NCBI GenBank assembly: GCA_003963075.1
Contig: RXJV01000085.1
Location: 1 to 64,000, forward strand
From: Burkholderiales bacterium
Lineage (GTDB): Bacteria; Pseudomonadota; Gammaproteobacteria; Burkholderiales; Burkholderiaceae_C
Reading direction: 5' to 3'
Length of the DNA stretch: 64,000 bases
In this document: positions 46,286 through 54,485 of the stretch, one piece after another
Layout: the number at the start of each line of letters is the position of its first letter
Numbering within the stretch: position 1 is the first letter of the stretch
Translations under genes and position numbers: made by a program
The notes under the pieces: model-generated
The model's database searches: none
What the model was told of the DNA's origin: nothing
Seen by the model: the letters and a program-made list of their open reading frames with translations, nothing else

Positions 46286-47335
46286 TCAACCCAGGTTCTT
46301 CACGATGAAAGGGCCCAGCCAGTTCGCGACGCCGATCGGCAGCTTGCGCCAGGTCTTGATCATCAGCTGGTATTTCGGGTTGTTCGGGTTGTTCTGGGGA
46401 ATCGAGTCGCGCTTGAACAGCCGGTACTCATAGCTCAGCGGCTGCGGCTCAAAACCCCAGTTCTTCTTGAAGGCGTAAGGCCCCGTGCCCTGCTTGCTGC
46501 GGCCATAGTCGAAGACTTTGAGCCCGCGCGCGCAGGCGCGGCGCATCAGCTCCCAGTATTTGAAGTCGTTGGCGGCCAGGCCGCGTGCGGCCTCGTCATC
46601 GCCCGCGTAGTAGGGCAGCACCTCGTCGCGGAAGTAAAAGCTCAGCACCGAGGACAGCGGACGGCCATCGGGTCCCGTGACCGTCAACACCTCGGCGTCG
46701 GCACCGAATTCGTCGAGCAGTGCCTGGAAGTACTTCTTCGGCATCGCCGGCGTGCCATGGCGCAGCACGTTGTCGGCATACAGATCGAAGAAGCGCGCGA
46801 CATCGCCGTCGAGCTCGGCCTTCAGGCCGTTGGCCATGCCCTTGCGCACCATGGCCCGCTGCTTGCGCGGGATGGCGAGCATATTGGCTTCTTCGTCGGG
46901 CAGGATGGCCTTGCGGAAGGTGACGTAGAGATCCTGGCGTGGCCAGTCGGCATGCCGGCTGGGCCCGAGGTTGCGGTACTCCAGATGCTCCGCGCCCTGC
47001 CCGCGCGCGATCTTTTCGGCCTCGGCCTCCAGCGCTGCAGCGGCCTCGTCGTTCAGCGCGGCCACACCGCCGTAGACGGCAAACGGCAGGCTGGTCAGCG
47101 AATGGCCGAACAGCCGGCTCTTGATCTCGGCCAAGGGCAGCACGCCCTCGATGACGCCGTCACGCTCGGCATACAGGAAATAGCAGCGGTGGCCGAACAC
47201 GGACGCGATGACGCGCTGCCAGCCGCTGCGATGAAAGAAGGTGGCCTGCGGGCAGGCGAGGACGAAGTCGTCCCAGCGCGCAGACACAGCGAGATCGTGC
47301 GCGGGCAGCCGCGCAATGCGCAGGGGATGACTCAT
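46286..47335 (-). CDS. FemAB-family protein, PEP-CTERM/XrtA system-associated
   Basis: A 349-aa protein matching the TIGR03019 subfamily: PQATFFHRSGWQRVIASVFG near residue 28, LPLAEIKSRLFGHSLTSLPF near 67, AIPRKQRAMVRKGMANGLKA near 152 (basic family helix) and FDYGRSKQGTGPYAFKKNWGF near 280. It is a GNAT-fold acyl/aminoacyltransferase likely to modify the polymer. It abuts the deacetylase stop. This is the canonical XrtA FemAB; two more distant FemAB-like genes are in the left arm. Confidence 0.92.
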   Translation of the reverse strand: MSHPLRIARLPAHDLAVSARWDDFVLACPQATFFHRSGWQRVIASVFGHRCYFLYAERDGVIEGVLPLAEIKSRLFGHSLTSLPFAVYGGVAALNDEAAAALEAEAEKIARGQGAEHLEYRNLGPSRHADWPRQDLYVTFRKAILPDEEANMLAIPRKQRAMVRKGMANGLKAELDGDVARFFDLYADNVLRHGTPAMPKKYFQALLDEFGADAEVLTVTGPDGRPLSSVLSFYFRDEVLPYYAGDDEAARGLAANDFKYWELMRRACARGLKVFDYGRSKQGTGPYAFKKNWGFEPQPLSYEYRLFKRDSIPQNNPNNPKYQLMIKTWRKLPIGVANWLGPFIVKNLG

Positions 47336-48229
47336 TCAGACCGGGCTCAGCGAAGGCGCCTGCGGGCGCGGGCTGGCATCGCGGCCGAGGAAGATCTCGT
47401 CCATCCGGCCCCAGCGGAAATCCTGCAGCAGGCGGGCGATGCGGCCCTCGGTGCGGGAGATGTTCACGTAATGGCGGAAGCGCGTCTTGGCGTCGATGCC
47501 CGCAATGCGCGGCTGGTCGGGATCGATCTCCCACGGGTGGAAGTAGAAGACGGCCGGCTCGCCATCGACCTCGTTGACGCGACGCATCATCCAGCGCGAC
47601 AGCGCATAGGGCAGCAGCCGGAAATAGCCGCCACCGCTGCTGGGCAGGTTGCGAGCGCCCAGGCGCAGCGTCGTCACGGGGATCTCCAGCAGGCCGTCGC
47701 GCACCGGGTAGGCGAAGCGCGGGGAATCGGGCATGCCGTAGTGATCGTGAGCGATCGGGTAGACGCTGCTGGAGTAGCGGTAGCCGGCATCGAGCAGCAC
47801 GTCGAAGGCCCAGAGGTTGCCCTTGCCGATGGAGAAGCTCGGTGCGCGATAGCCGACGACCGGCACGCCGCCGAGGTCTTCCAGCAGTTTCTTGGCGCTG
47901 GCGATATCGGCCAGGAAGGCCGCCGGGTTCAGGTCGCTGGCGCGCTCGTGCCCATAGCCATGACTGGCCAGTTCATGACCACCGGCCACGATGGCCCGCA
48001 CGACCTGCGGATAGCGCTCGGCGATCCAGCCCAGCGTGAAGAAGGTGGCCTTGACCTGCTGATCGGCCAGCAGTTCGAGGATGCGGCCGATATTGCGCTC
48101 CACGCGGCATTCAAGGCCGCTCCAGTCCTCACGGCGGATGTGAGGCGCAAAGGCGGAGACCTGGAAGTAGTCCTCCACGTCGATGCTCATCGCATTGCGC
48201 AGCGCAGGGGTCTTGGTGGGCATCAGCAT
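47336..48229 (-). CDS. XrtA-system polysaccharide deacetylase (TIGR03006 type)
   Basis: A 297-aa CE4 enzyme. MSIDVEDYFQVSAFAPHIRR near residue 14 (metal-binding Asp), FTLGWIAERYPQVVRAIVAGG near 62, HELASHGYGHERASD near 83 (His-x-x-x-His), and GYRAPSFSIGKGNLWAF near 122 are the family blocks. The product is known to be conserved in XrtA loci and would de-N-acetylate the polysaccharide. ATG 48229 is chosen because GAAGG lies just upstream; the family-typical MSIDVE is 13 codons inside. Confidence 0.92.
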   Translation of the reverse strand: MLMPTKTPALRNAMSIDVEDYFQVSAFAPHIRREDWSGLECRVERNIGRILELLADQQVKATFFTLGWIAERYPQVVRAIVAGGHELASHGYGHERASDLNPAAFLADIASAKKLLEDLGGVPVVGYRAPSFSIGKGNLWAFDVLLDAGYRYSSSVYPIAHDHYGMPDSPRFAYPVRDGLLEIPVTTLRLGARNLPSSGGGYFRLLPYALSRWMMRRVNEVDGEPAVFYFHPWEIDPDQPRIAGIDAKTRFRHYVNISRTEGRIARLLQDFRWGRMDEIFLGRDASPRPQAPSLSPV

Positions 48230-48241
48230 GGCAGGCCTTCG

Positions 48242-49339
48242 TCAATGCTGCTTGACCGCATCGACCAGCTTTTGCAGCAGGGCGAGGGTCTGCAGGTTGA
48301 TGCGCTCCAGCCGCATCATGCTGCGCTCCAGGCGCTGCAGGCGGTCGGTGTGGTGGTCGGCGCTGAGGGCGGCGATCTCGGAGGACAGCCCCTCGACCTC
48401 GGCGACGCTCATCTTCAGCTTGGCGACATCGAGAGCGCCGGGCGCGCTGTCCAAGGCGGCCGGACGGCTGTCGGGCAGCCTGGCCGGTGCGCTGTCCAGA
48501 GAACCGACGTCGCTGTGGCGCGTGACCTCGCTCTCCTGGGCGATATCCCGCAGCACCTCCTTGACGTCGGCCAGCGTCAGATGCGGGCGCCCCTGCATGA
48601 AGCCGAGCAACAGCAGGCGATCGCAGAGCCGGTTGATCCGCCGCGGGATGCCGCTGCTGGCCTTGTGCACCGCAGGGAAGGCCTCGTGATCGAAAGTGGG
48701 CTTGCCCGTGGAGCCTGCGCACTTGAGCCGGTGTTCGATGTAGCGCTGGGTCTCGTCCTCGTCCAGCGGGCCGATATGGCAGGTGGCTGCCACACGCTGG
48801 CGGAACTGCTCCATCTCGGGCTTTTGCAGGATGCTGCGGAATTCAGGCTGGCCGACCAGGAAGGTCTGCAGCAGGGACTGGTTGGCGAACTGGAAGTTGG
48901 AGAGCATGCGCAGCTCCTCGACCGCACGCGCGGTGAGGTTCTGCGCCTCGTCGACGATGAGCAGGCAGCGCTTGCCCTGGGTGACCTGGTTGACGAAGAA
49001 GGCCTCCAGCGTCATCAGCAGCTCGGACTTGGGCGCATCCTTGACGCGCACACCGAAGGCCGCGCCGACCATGCGCAGGGTGTCTTCGGCATCGAGCTGA
49101 GTCGTCACGACATTGCCGATGACGACATTGCTGCGGTTCAGGCTGTCCAGCAGCCCACGCAACAGCGTGGTCTTGCCGGCACCGACCTCGCCGGTGATGA
49201 CGATGAAACCGTCATTGCGCAGCACGCCATAGTCGAGGTAGGCCTTGGCCCGGCGGTGCTGCTTGCTACCGAAGTAGAAGTTGGGATCCGGGCTGAGCTG
49301 GAAGGGCTTGCTGCTCAGCCCGTAAAAGGCTTCATACAT
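48242..49339 (-). CDS. XrtA-associated AAA ATPase (ExeA-like, TIGR03015 type)
   Basis: A 365-aa ATPase. The N-terminal YEAFYGLSSKPFQLSPDPNF and YLDYGVLRNDGFIVITGEVG lead into Walker A GEVGAGKTT near residue 50; Walker B LLIVDEAQN lies near 128 and GIPRRINRLCDRLLLLGFMQ (sensor 2) near 235. The C-terminal 70 residues are coiled-coil-like. In ExeA proteins such a module drives assembly of outer-membrane secretion complexes, and here it probably energises export-complex assembly. It starts 83 bp from the outer-membrane protein's stop. Confidence 0.92.
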   Translation of the reverse strand: MYEAFYGLSSKPFQLSPDPNFYFGSKQHRRAKAYLDYGVLRNDGFIVITGEVGAGKTTLLRGLLDSLNRSNVVIGNVVTTQLDAEDTLRMVGAAFGVRVKDAPKSELLMTLEAFFVNQVTQGKRCLLIVDEAQNLTARAVEELRMLSNFQFANQSLLQTFLVGQPEFRSILQKPEMEQFRQRVAATCHIGPLDEDETQRYIEHRLKCAGSTGKPTFDHEAFPAVHKASSGIPRRINRLCDRLLLLGFMQGRPHLTLADVKEVLRDIAQESEVTRHSDVGSLDSAPARLPDSRPAALDSAPGALDVAKLKMSVAEVEGLSSEIAALSADHHTDRLQRLERSMMRLERINLQTLALLQKLVDAVKQH

Positions 49340-49422
49340 GTCACTGCTGCCTTGGCGCCGTCGACCGCAGACGACGCACCCTGCAGGGTGTCGGTTGGCG
49401 CGGCCACGACGATGATTTCATG

Positions 49423-50964
49423 TCAGAACTGCTGGGTCAGGTTGGCGTAGACCGCATTCTCGGCATAGGCCGTGACACCCGAGAAAAGCGAGCGACGCGC
49501 ACCCAGCTGGAGCCCGAAATACGGCCCCAGCTTGCCGTTCCAGTTGGCGGTCAGGCTGGTCAACCGCGTCGCCAGGCCGCTGCTGTCACCCAGCGTTTGC
49601 TGGCGCGCAGCGGTCACGGCGATGCCCGAGTTCGGCGTCAGTTGGTGACTGGCGGTCAGGGTGTAGGAACGCTGCTCGACCTGCGAATTGCTCGCCAGAT
49701 CGCCCTGGTTCAGCCCATTGCCGAGGCGCCGCGTGACGCTGCGGCTGACCTGCCCGCTCAAGGTGCTGCGCACGCCCTGCAGCGCGAAACTCAGCAACTG
49801 GTTGTGCAACTGGCTCGGCCCCGTAGACAGGAAACCGGAATTCGCTGGGGCATCCGGCGACAAGCCGAGGCTTTGGAGAAAGCGGCGCACCAACTGGTCG
49901 CGCTTGACCGGGTCGGGCTCGATCGACACGAACTGCAGGAAGTACAGGTCGTAGTTGGTGCGCACGCCGCCGGCCGCACTGTTGCCGACCGTCACCGTGC
50001 GCGAGTCGGACAGCTGCAACACCGAGCGCGCCATCCGGTGCTCCACGCTGAAGCTGTGGCTGTCGCCATAGCTGTGGTGATGCCAGTCGCCGCTGATGCG
50101 GGTCCGCGGCGTCGGCGTCCATTGGGCGGTGAGCCCCCCCGTGGTGCCGTTCTGGCCCGTCTCGGCAAGATAGTCATTGCGCTCGCGACCGACGTCAGCG
50201 CCCAGCACCCAGTCCACGTCCGGCCGATAACTCAGCCCCAGCACGGCCGAGGTCAGCCGGTTGGCGCGCGAACCGGTCGGAGCGGTCTGCTGGGAACTGA
50301 CGAGCGACCACCATTCCAGGGGCCCGCCACCGAGACCGCTGAGGCGCAGCGAACCACCGGTGCCCCGGCTGTCGCCCAGGCTGGAGCCGCGCACCTCGGT
50401 GCGAGTGAAGTTGCCGCGCAGGTCGAGTCGGGCGAGGCTGCCGAGGTTGGCACGCCAGAGCGGCGAAATATTCAGCGTCCCGACCTCACGACGGTTGGCA
50501 TTGGCAAGTGTCGAAATACCGCCTTGCGAACCCAAGGTGGGTGTGGACTGGAGGCCGAACGCCGATGCCGACTGTTGGCCGATGCTGGCGCTCAGGTCGA
50601 CGACAAGGCGGCGTTCGATCAGTTCGGCCTGGCCGCTGGCCTGCAGCGAGTTCTGCACCCGCGAAGGCTGGTCGGATTTCAGATAGGCAATGCCGCTCAG
50701 CGTGTAGTCCAAACTGCCGCGCAGCGCGCCTGAGTTGCGGACGATGCTGATGCCCGGCGATATCGCCGTGACGAAGGCGGCGTCTTTGTCGCGGTCGCTG
50801 AGCCGCAGGTTGTCCGTCCAGGTCTCCATGACCGAGAGACGCGGCCGCACGACCGCGGCGCTCGACGACCCCGAGTCGGTTTGTGCGTGAACGCCGGCCA
50901 CTGCCCCCAGGGCGAGGACCAAGGCGCACGGACGAAGAAGCGACTCAGCCCTGCGCCGAGTCAT
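49423..50964 (-). CDS. TIGR03016-family PEP-CTERM system outer-membrane beta-barrel protein
   Basis: A 513-aa protein from ATG 50964 with a signal peptide (LLRPCALVLALGAVAGVHAQ). The mature part is strand-rich with aromatic/polar alternation (GSLDYTLSGIAYLKSD, WWSLVSSQQ, TLTASHQLTPNSG) and ends in QF preceded by NAVYANLTQ, a typical C-terminal barrel signature. It probably forms an outer-membrane pore or anchor for the polysaccharide. The start overlaps the kinase gene by 20 bp. Further in-frame ATGs upstream run through the kinase's repeat tract and are unlikely starts. Confidence 0.88.
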   Translation of the reverse strand: MTRRRAESLLRPCALVLALGAVAGVHAQTDSGSSSAAVVRPRLSVMETWTDNLRLSDRDKDAAFVTAISPGISIVRNSGALRGSLDYTLSGIAYLKSDQPSRVQNSLQASGQAELIERRLVVDLSASIGQQSASAFGLQSTPTLGSQGGISTLANANRREVGTLNISPLWRANLGSLARLDLRGNFTRTEVRGSSLGDSRGTGGSLRLSGLGGGPLEWWSLVSSQQTAPTGSRANRLTSAVLGLSYRPDVDWVLGADVGRERNDYLAETGQNGTTGGLTAQWTPTPRTRISGDWHHHSYGDSHSFSVEHRMARSVLQLSDSRTVTVGNSAAGGVRTNYDLYFLQFVSIEPDPVKRDQLVRRFLQSLGLSPDAPANSGFLSTGPSQLHNQLLSFALQGVRSTLSGQVSRSVTRRLGNGLNQGDLASNSQVEQRSYTLTASHQLTPNSGIAVTAARQQTLGDSSGLATRLTSLTANWNGKLGPYFGLQLGARRSLFSGVTAYAENAVYANLTQQF

Positions 50965-51928
50965 TGCTGCCATAGCCATAGCCGTAACCGTAGCCATACC
51001 CGTAGCCATACCCGTAGCCATAGCCACCGGCCGCATTGGGACTGGCTTGGTTCAGCAGCATCATCTTCACCGGGCAGTTCTCGATGGTCGCCAAAGCCTG
51101 CTGGACCGCACTTTGCGCGGTCTTCTCGGCATGCACGACGATGATGATCTGGCCCATGTGGGAGGCGAGCACGCGCGATTCGGTCGTCAGCAGCAGCGGC
51201 GGCGAATCGAAGATGATGATGCGGTCCGGGTAGCGCTTGGCCATGTCCTCGAGCAACTGGCTCATCGCCTCACTGGCCAGCAACTCGGTGGCTCGCGGAT
51301 GTGGCGTGCCGCTGGGCAGCAGCGTCAGCTTTTCGACATTGGTGCGAAGCAGCACCTCGGACATGTCGACGCGGTCTTCCAGCACATCGAGCAGGCCTGG
51401 CCCTTGCGGAAGACCGAGCATGCGCAGCACTGACGGGCGTGCAACGTCCGCATCGACCAGCATCACCGTGTTGTCCAACTCGGCCGCAATGCTGAGCGCC
51501 AGGTTGATCGACGTGAAGCTCTTGCCTTCGCCGGCCAGCGCACTGGTCACCATCAGCAGATTGGCGTGATTGATCGTCGCGGCGCCCTTGCCCATCGCGT
51601 TCTTGATCAATGGCCGCTTGATGACGCGGTACTGATCCCCGGTCTGGGAACGCGGCGTGTGAGGCATCAGGAAGCCCTGGGCCGCCAGTGCCACTACGTC
51701 CAATTCCACCCGCTTGGACGTGCTGTTTGGCGCGTCCTGCTCAACACTGATGCCGACGGGGCGCACCGCATCAACCGATGCAGCCTCAGCAGCCTGCCGG
51801 GCAGGAGCCGGCGGCGGGACCTGGCCAGCCACGACGGCAGGCTGAACCTGTTCGTCGCCCGGCAACACCACGCCCGCTTGGCGCAGTTGTTCGAGCCGCT
51901 GCGCGGCCTGTTCGATCAAGCTCGTCAT
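50945..51928 (-). CDS. XrtA-associated tyrosine autokinase (BY-kinase, TIGR03018 type)
   Basis: A 327-aa cytosolic BY-kinase. Walker A TSALAGEGKSFTSINLA near residue 128, Walker A' VMLVDADVARPS near 153 and Walker B RIIIFDSPPLL near 235 are clear. The C-terminus is a run of nine Tyr-Gly pairs (50969-51022), the autophosphorylation cluster. The N-terminal 100 residues are Pro/Ala-rich linker. It forms a split Wzc with the chain-length protein one base upstream and would control polymer length and export. Confidence 0.93.
   Translation of the reverse strand: MTSLIEQAAQRLEQLRQAGVVLPGDEQVQPAVVAGQVPPPAPARQAAEAASVDAVRPVGISVEQDAPNSTSKRVELDVVALAAQGFLMPHTPRSQTGDQYRVIKRPLIKNAMGKGAATINHANLLMVTSALAGEGKSFTSINLALSIAAELDNTVMLVDADVARPSVLRMLGLPQGPGLLDVLEDRVDMSEVLLRTNVEKLTLLPSGTPHPRATELLASEAMSQLLEDMAKRYPDRIIIFDSPPLLLTTESRVLASHMGQIIIVVHAEKTAQSAVQQALATIENCPVKMMLLNQASPNAAGGYGYGYGYGYGYGYGYGYGSNDSAQG
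50969..51022. repeat. Hexanucleotide tandem repeat encoding (Tyr-Gly)9
   Basis: Nine tandem 6-bp units (variants of TAYGGN on the minus strand) encode the C-terminal tyrosine cluster of the autokinase. The third positions vary (GGC, GGT, GGG; TAT, TAC), so the array is not freshly expanded. Change by whole units would keep frame and alter the number of phosphorylatable tyrosines. Confidence 0.85.
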
Positions 51929-51929
51929 G

Positions 51930-53519
51930 TCAAACCACCTGCCGGCTGAGCTGCACGGCCAAGATTGTCAGGGCCACCGCAAACATCGCCAGCAGTCCGC
52001 CGGCGCCCGCCGCGAATCGGATGAAGTCGACGCGCTGGCGGGCGCGGTCAGCATCGGTGACCAGGCGCGTCACAACGCCCAGGATCGGCAGCTCGACACG
52101 GGCACGCAGGTCGTTGCCATCGTGGAAGACCGGCCGCAACTGGCTGGCGGCGAAGGTCGTGAAGAAGCCCACCACCAAGGCACCCGCCATCGCGCCAGCC
52201 AGCAACAGCAGGCGATTGGGTGCGACCGGCTTGGGGTTGGCCCGAGGCGGATCGATCACCCGGAAATCCGCCACACCAGAGGCGACATCCAGCTCGCCGG
52301 AGATCGAGGCCTGTTCGCGACGCTGGACGAGATCCTCGTAGTTCTTCTTCTGGATTGCATAGTCGCGGTTGAGTTGCGCCGCCTCGGCCTCCATCTGCGG
52401 CGCCGTCTTGAGTGCCGCCATCGCCTGGGCGTAGCGACTCGAATACTCGTCCACCCGCGCCTTCAGCGCCGCAACCTGCACCTCGGTGGTGGCCAGAATC
52501 CGCACGAGCTCCTGGGTCGCCAGGCTGCCAGACGGCGTGGACAACGAGAAACTCGGTGTCGCCGCGGCGGCCCGGCGCAACTCCGCGAGTTCGCGCTTGC
52601 GCTGCTCTTCGAGGTCCTTGATGAGCTTGCGCGTGGTGATGATGTCCGGATGCTGGTCGGTGTAGCGCTGCAGGAGCGCGTCGAGGTTGCGGCGGTGCTC
52701 GGCGAGGCGGGCATCGAGCTCAGGCGTGCTCACCTGGGCATTGGCTTCCTGCATCAGGCTTTGCTGGGTCGTCTGAGCGCCGCCACGCGCCTTTTCAGCC
52801 TCGAGTTGCGCCTTCGCAGCATCTCGCGCGTTCAGCGCCTCGCGGTATTCCAGGCGCGCGCGTTCCAGTTGGCCGCTCAGCTCGGCGATATGAGCGGCCG
52901 AATCCTTGCCATCGCCCGACATGTTGGACAGGTTCTTCAGTCGGAATTCCTTCAGCCGCGTCTCGGCTTCTTCCAACTTGGCCTCGTATGCCTTGATCTG
53001 CTCGTTCAAAAACGTCGTCGCGGTCGAGGTGTCCTTTCGCGTGCCAGCCAGGCTGGACTCGACGAAGATCGACACCAGCGACTGAACCACGCGTTTGGCG
53101 GTTTCCGGATCGTTGTCGCGATAACCGAGGATGTAGAGGTTGTCTCTCCCGCTGCTCTGGATCGAAAGCTGGCTGGTCACCGTCTCAATGGTGGCCTCCT
53201 GCTGCGCCTTGGACTGGCTCTTCAAATCCAGGTCAGCCATGCGCACCAGTTTCTCGACGTTGGGACGACTGATCAGCGTGCGACTCAACATCGTGACCTG
53301 CTGCTCGACATTGGGCTGCACCGCGAGACCGGACATCAGCGGCTTCAGAATCGACTGGGTATCGACATAGATCCGAGCGCTGGCCTCATAGCGGTCGGGC
53401 AGCACGAAGACAACCACGGCACCGATGATGCCGGTCACCCAAGCCACGGCCAAGCCGACCCAGCGGTACTTCCACATCCGCCTGACGATGATCAGCAATT
53501 GACCCAGGAGCGCTTCCAT
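51930..53519 (-). CDS. XrtA-system chain-length determinant protein (Wzz/Wzc N-terminal part)
   Basis: A 529-aa inner-membrane protein of the TIGR03007 type. A membrane helix at residues about 21-38 (LAVAWVTGIIGAVVVFVL), the Wzz-domain segment PDRYEASARIYVDTQSILKP, a long periplasmic coiled coil (about residues 165-420, EQIKAYEAKLEEAETRLKEF), and two C-terminal helices near 445 and 505. DFRVIDPPRANPKPVAPNR near 420 is the Pro-rich motif of this family. It precedes the kinase with a 1-bp gap. Confidence 0.93.
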   Translation of the reverse strand: MEALLGQLLIIVRRMWKYRWVGLAVAWVTGIIGAVVVFVLPDRYEASARIYVDTQSILKPLMSGLAVQPNVEQQVTMLSRTLISRPNVEKLVRMADLDLKSQSKAQQEATIETVTSQLSIQSSGRDNLYILGYRDNDPETAKRVVQSLVSIFVESSLAGTRKDTSTATTFLNEQIKAYEAKLEEAETRLKEFRLKNLSNMSGDGKDSAAHIAELSGQLERARLEYREALNARDAAKAQLEAEKARGGAQTTQQSLMQEANAQVSTPELDARLAEHRRNLDALLQRYTDQHPDIITTRKLIKDLEEQRKRELAELRRAAAATPSFSLSTPSGSLATQELVRILATTEVQVAALKARVDEYSSRYAQAMAALKTAPQMEAEAAQLNRDYAIQKKNYEDLVQRREQASISGELDVASGVADFRVIDPPRANPKPVAPNRLLLLAGAMAGALVVGFFTTFAASQLRPVFHDGNDLRARVELPILGVVTRLVTDADRARQRVDFIRFAAGAGGLLAMFAVALTILAVQLSRQVV

Positions 53520-53608
53520 CTGGAACAGTCTCAGTTAAATCAAAACGGCGCAGGCGAACTTCGACCAAGCCCTGCGCATTGACATCAGCGAATTGCTTTG
53601 TGCAAACC

Positions 53609-54253
53609 TCAGAACCAGCTTTGCGGAATGATCAGGATATCGCCTGGCCGCATCTCGACGTTGGCTGAGACATCGCCGCGCTTGATCAGGTCTTTGAGGC
53701 GCACCGAATATTGCTTGTTGCCTTCTGCAGTGCGCAAGATCGTCGCGCTGTTACCGGCTGCGAAATCCGTCAACCCACCCACCGCAATCATCACATCCAG
53801 CACCGTCATTTTCTGCTTGAACGGCAGGAACTGCGGCTTCGCGGCCTCACCCACTACCCGGATCTGCTCGCTGTACGGGCCAACAAAACTTGTGACGATG
53901 ACGGTAACCACCGGGTCACGCACATATTTACCCAGCTGCTTTTCAACCTCGCGGGCGACCTGCACCGAAGTCTTGCCCTGCACGACGATCTCATCAACCA
54001 GTGGCGCGGCAATCTTGCCGTCCGGGCGAACCGGCACGGACATGGACAACTCCGGGTTACGCCAGACCAGGATGTTGAGGTTGTCCCCGGCACCGATGAC
54101 ATAGCTGTAGTCATCGCTGGCCACGTTGGCCGGCGCTGCCGGATGGTTGGTGCTCGCGCAGCCCGCCACCAGGCTGATCGACAGTGCAGCCAAAAGCTTC
54201 GCGGCTTGGGTCCAAGGTGCACGCCACGCCGGAGCAAGCTCGGCAGTCTTCAC
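53609..54253 (-). CDS. XrtA/PEP-CTERM-system polysaccharide export lipoprotein (Wza-like)
   Basis: An outer-membrane export protein (TIGR03027 type). The lipobox SLVAGC places the acylated Cys about 32 residues from GTG 54253. The Poly_export domain follows (YVIGAGDNLNILVWRNPELS, RPDGKIAAPLVDEIVVQGKT) and an SLBB-like domain (IRVVGEAAKPQFLPFKQKMT, GGLTDFAAGN), ending GDILIIPQSWF. The frame is open to ATG 54349 and ATG 54379, which would give an unusually long pre-signal segment, so the start is uncertain. It opens the export operon and is preceded by a sigma-54 promoter. Confidence 0.88.
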   Translation of the reverse strand: MKTAELAPAWRAPWTQAAKLLAALSISLVAGCASTNHPAAPANVASDDYSYVIGAGDNLNILVWRNPELSMSVPVRPDGKIAAPLVDEIVVQGKTSVQVAREVEKQLGKYVRDPVVTVIVTSFVGPYSEQIRVVGEAAKPQFLPFKQKMTVLDVMIAVGGLTDFAAGNSATILRTAEGNKQYSVRLKDLIKRGDVSANVEMRPGDILIIPQSWF

Positions 54254-54441
54254 GGGCGCAGCGCAGCGATCAGGAGCAGGAAAGGTGTCCAAGGCAAATC
54301 CTCTTTGGGTCTTGTCATCTGAGGGACGGAGGGCGCGGGCGGCCGGCATCTTCGTCTCGCCATCACAGGCGCGACGCATGATGCCATATGCCCATCAGCC
54401 CCCCAGCAACCGAATCGGGGGGACGCGGGGCGAGAAGCACG

Positions 54442-54457
54442 TGCAATTTCACGCCCA
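54442..54457 (-). promoter_or_regulatory. Sigma-54 (-24/-12) promoter of the export operon
   Basis: The minus strand reads TGGGCGTGAAATTGCA: the invariant GG and GC are separated by exactly 10 nt and the -12 element TTGCA is a perfect match. The -24 element is TGGGCGT against TGGCACG. Transcription would begin near 54430, ahead of all candidate starts of the Wza-like gene. It lies 29-44 bp beyond the stop of the ThiF-like gene. Confidence 0.6.
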
Positions 54458-54485
54458 CTGCGCGTTTGCGCGCAAGACTCAAGCG

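Noticed and set aside
50881-51144. His/Ser/Arg-repeat plus-strand frame
   Set aside because: It is the antisense reading of the (Tyr-Gly)9 hexanucleotide array in the kinase gene.
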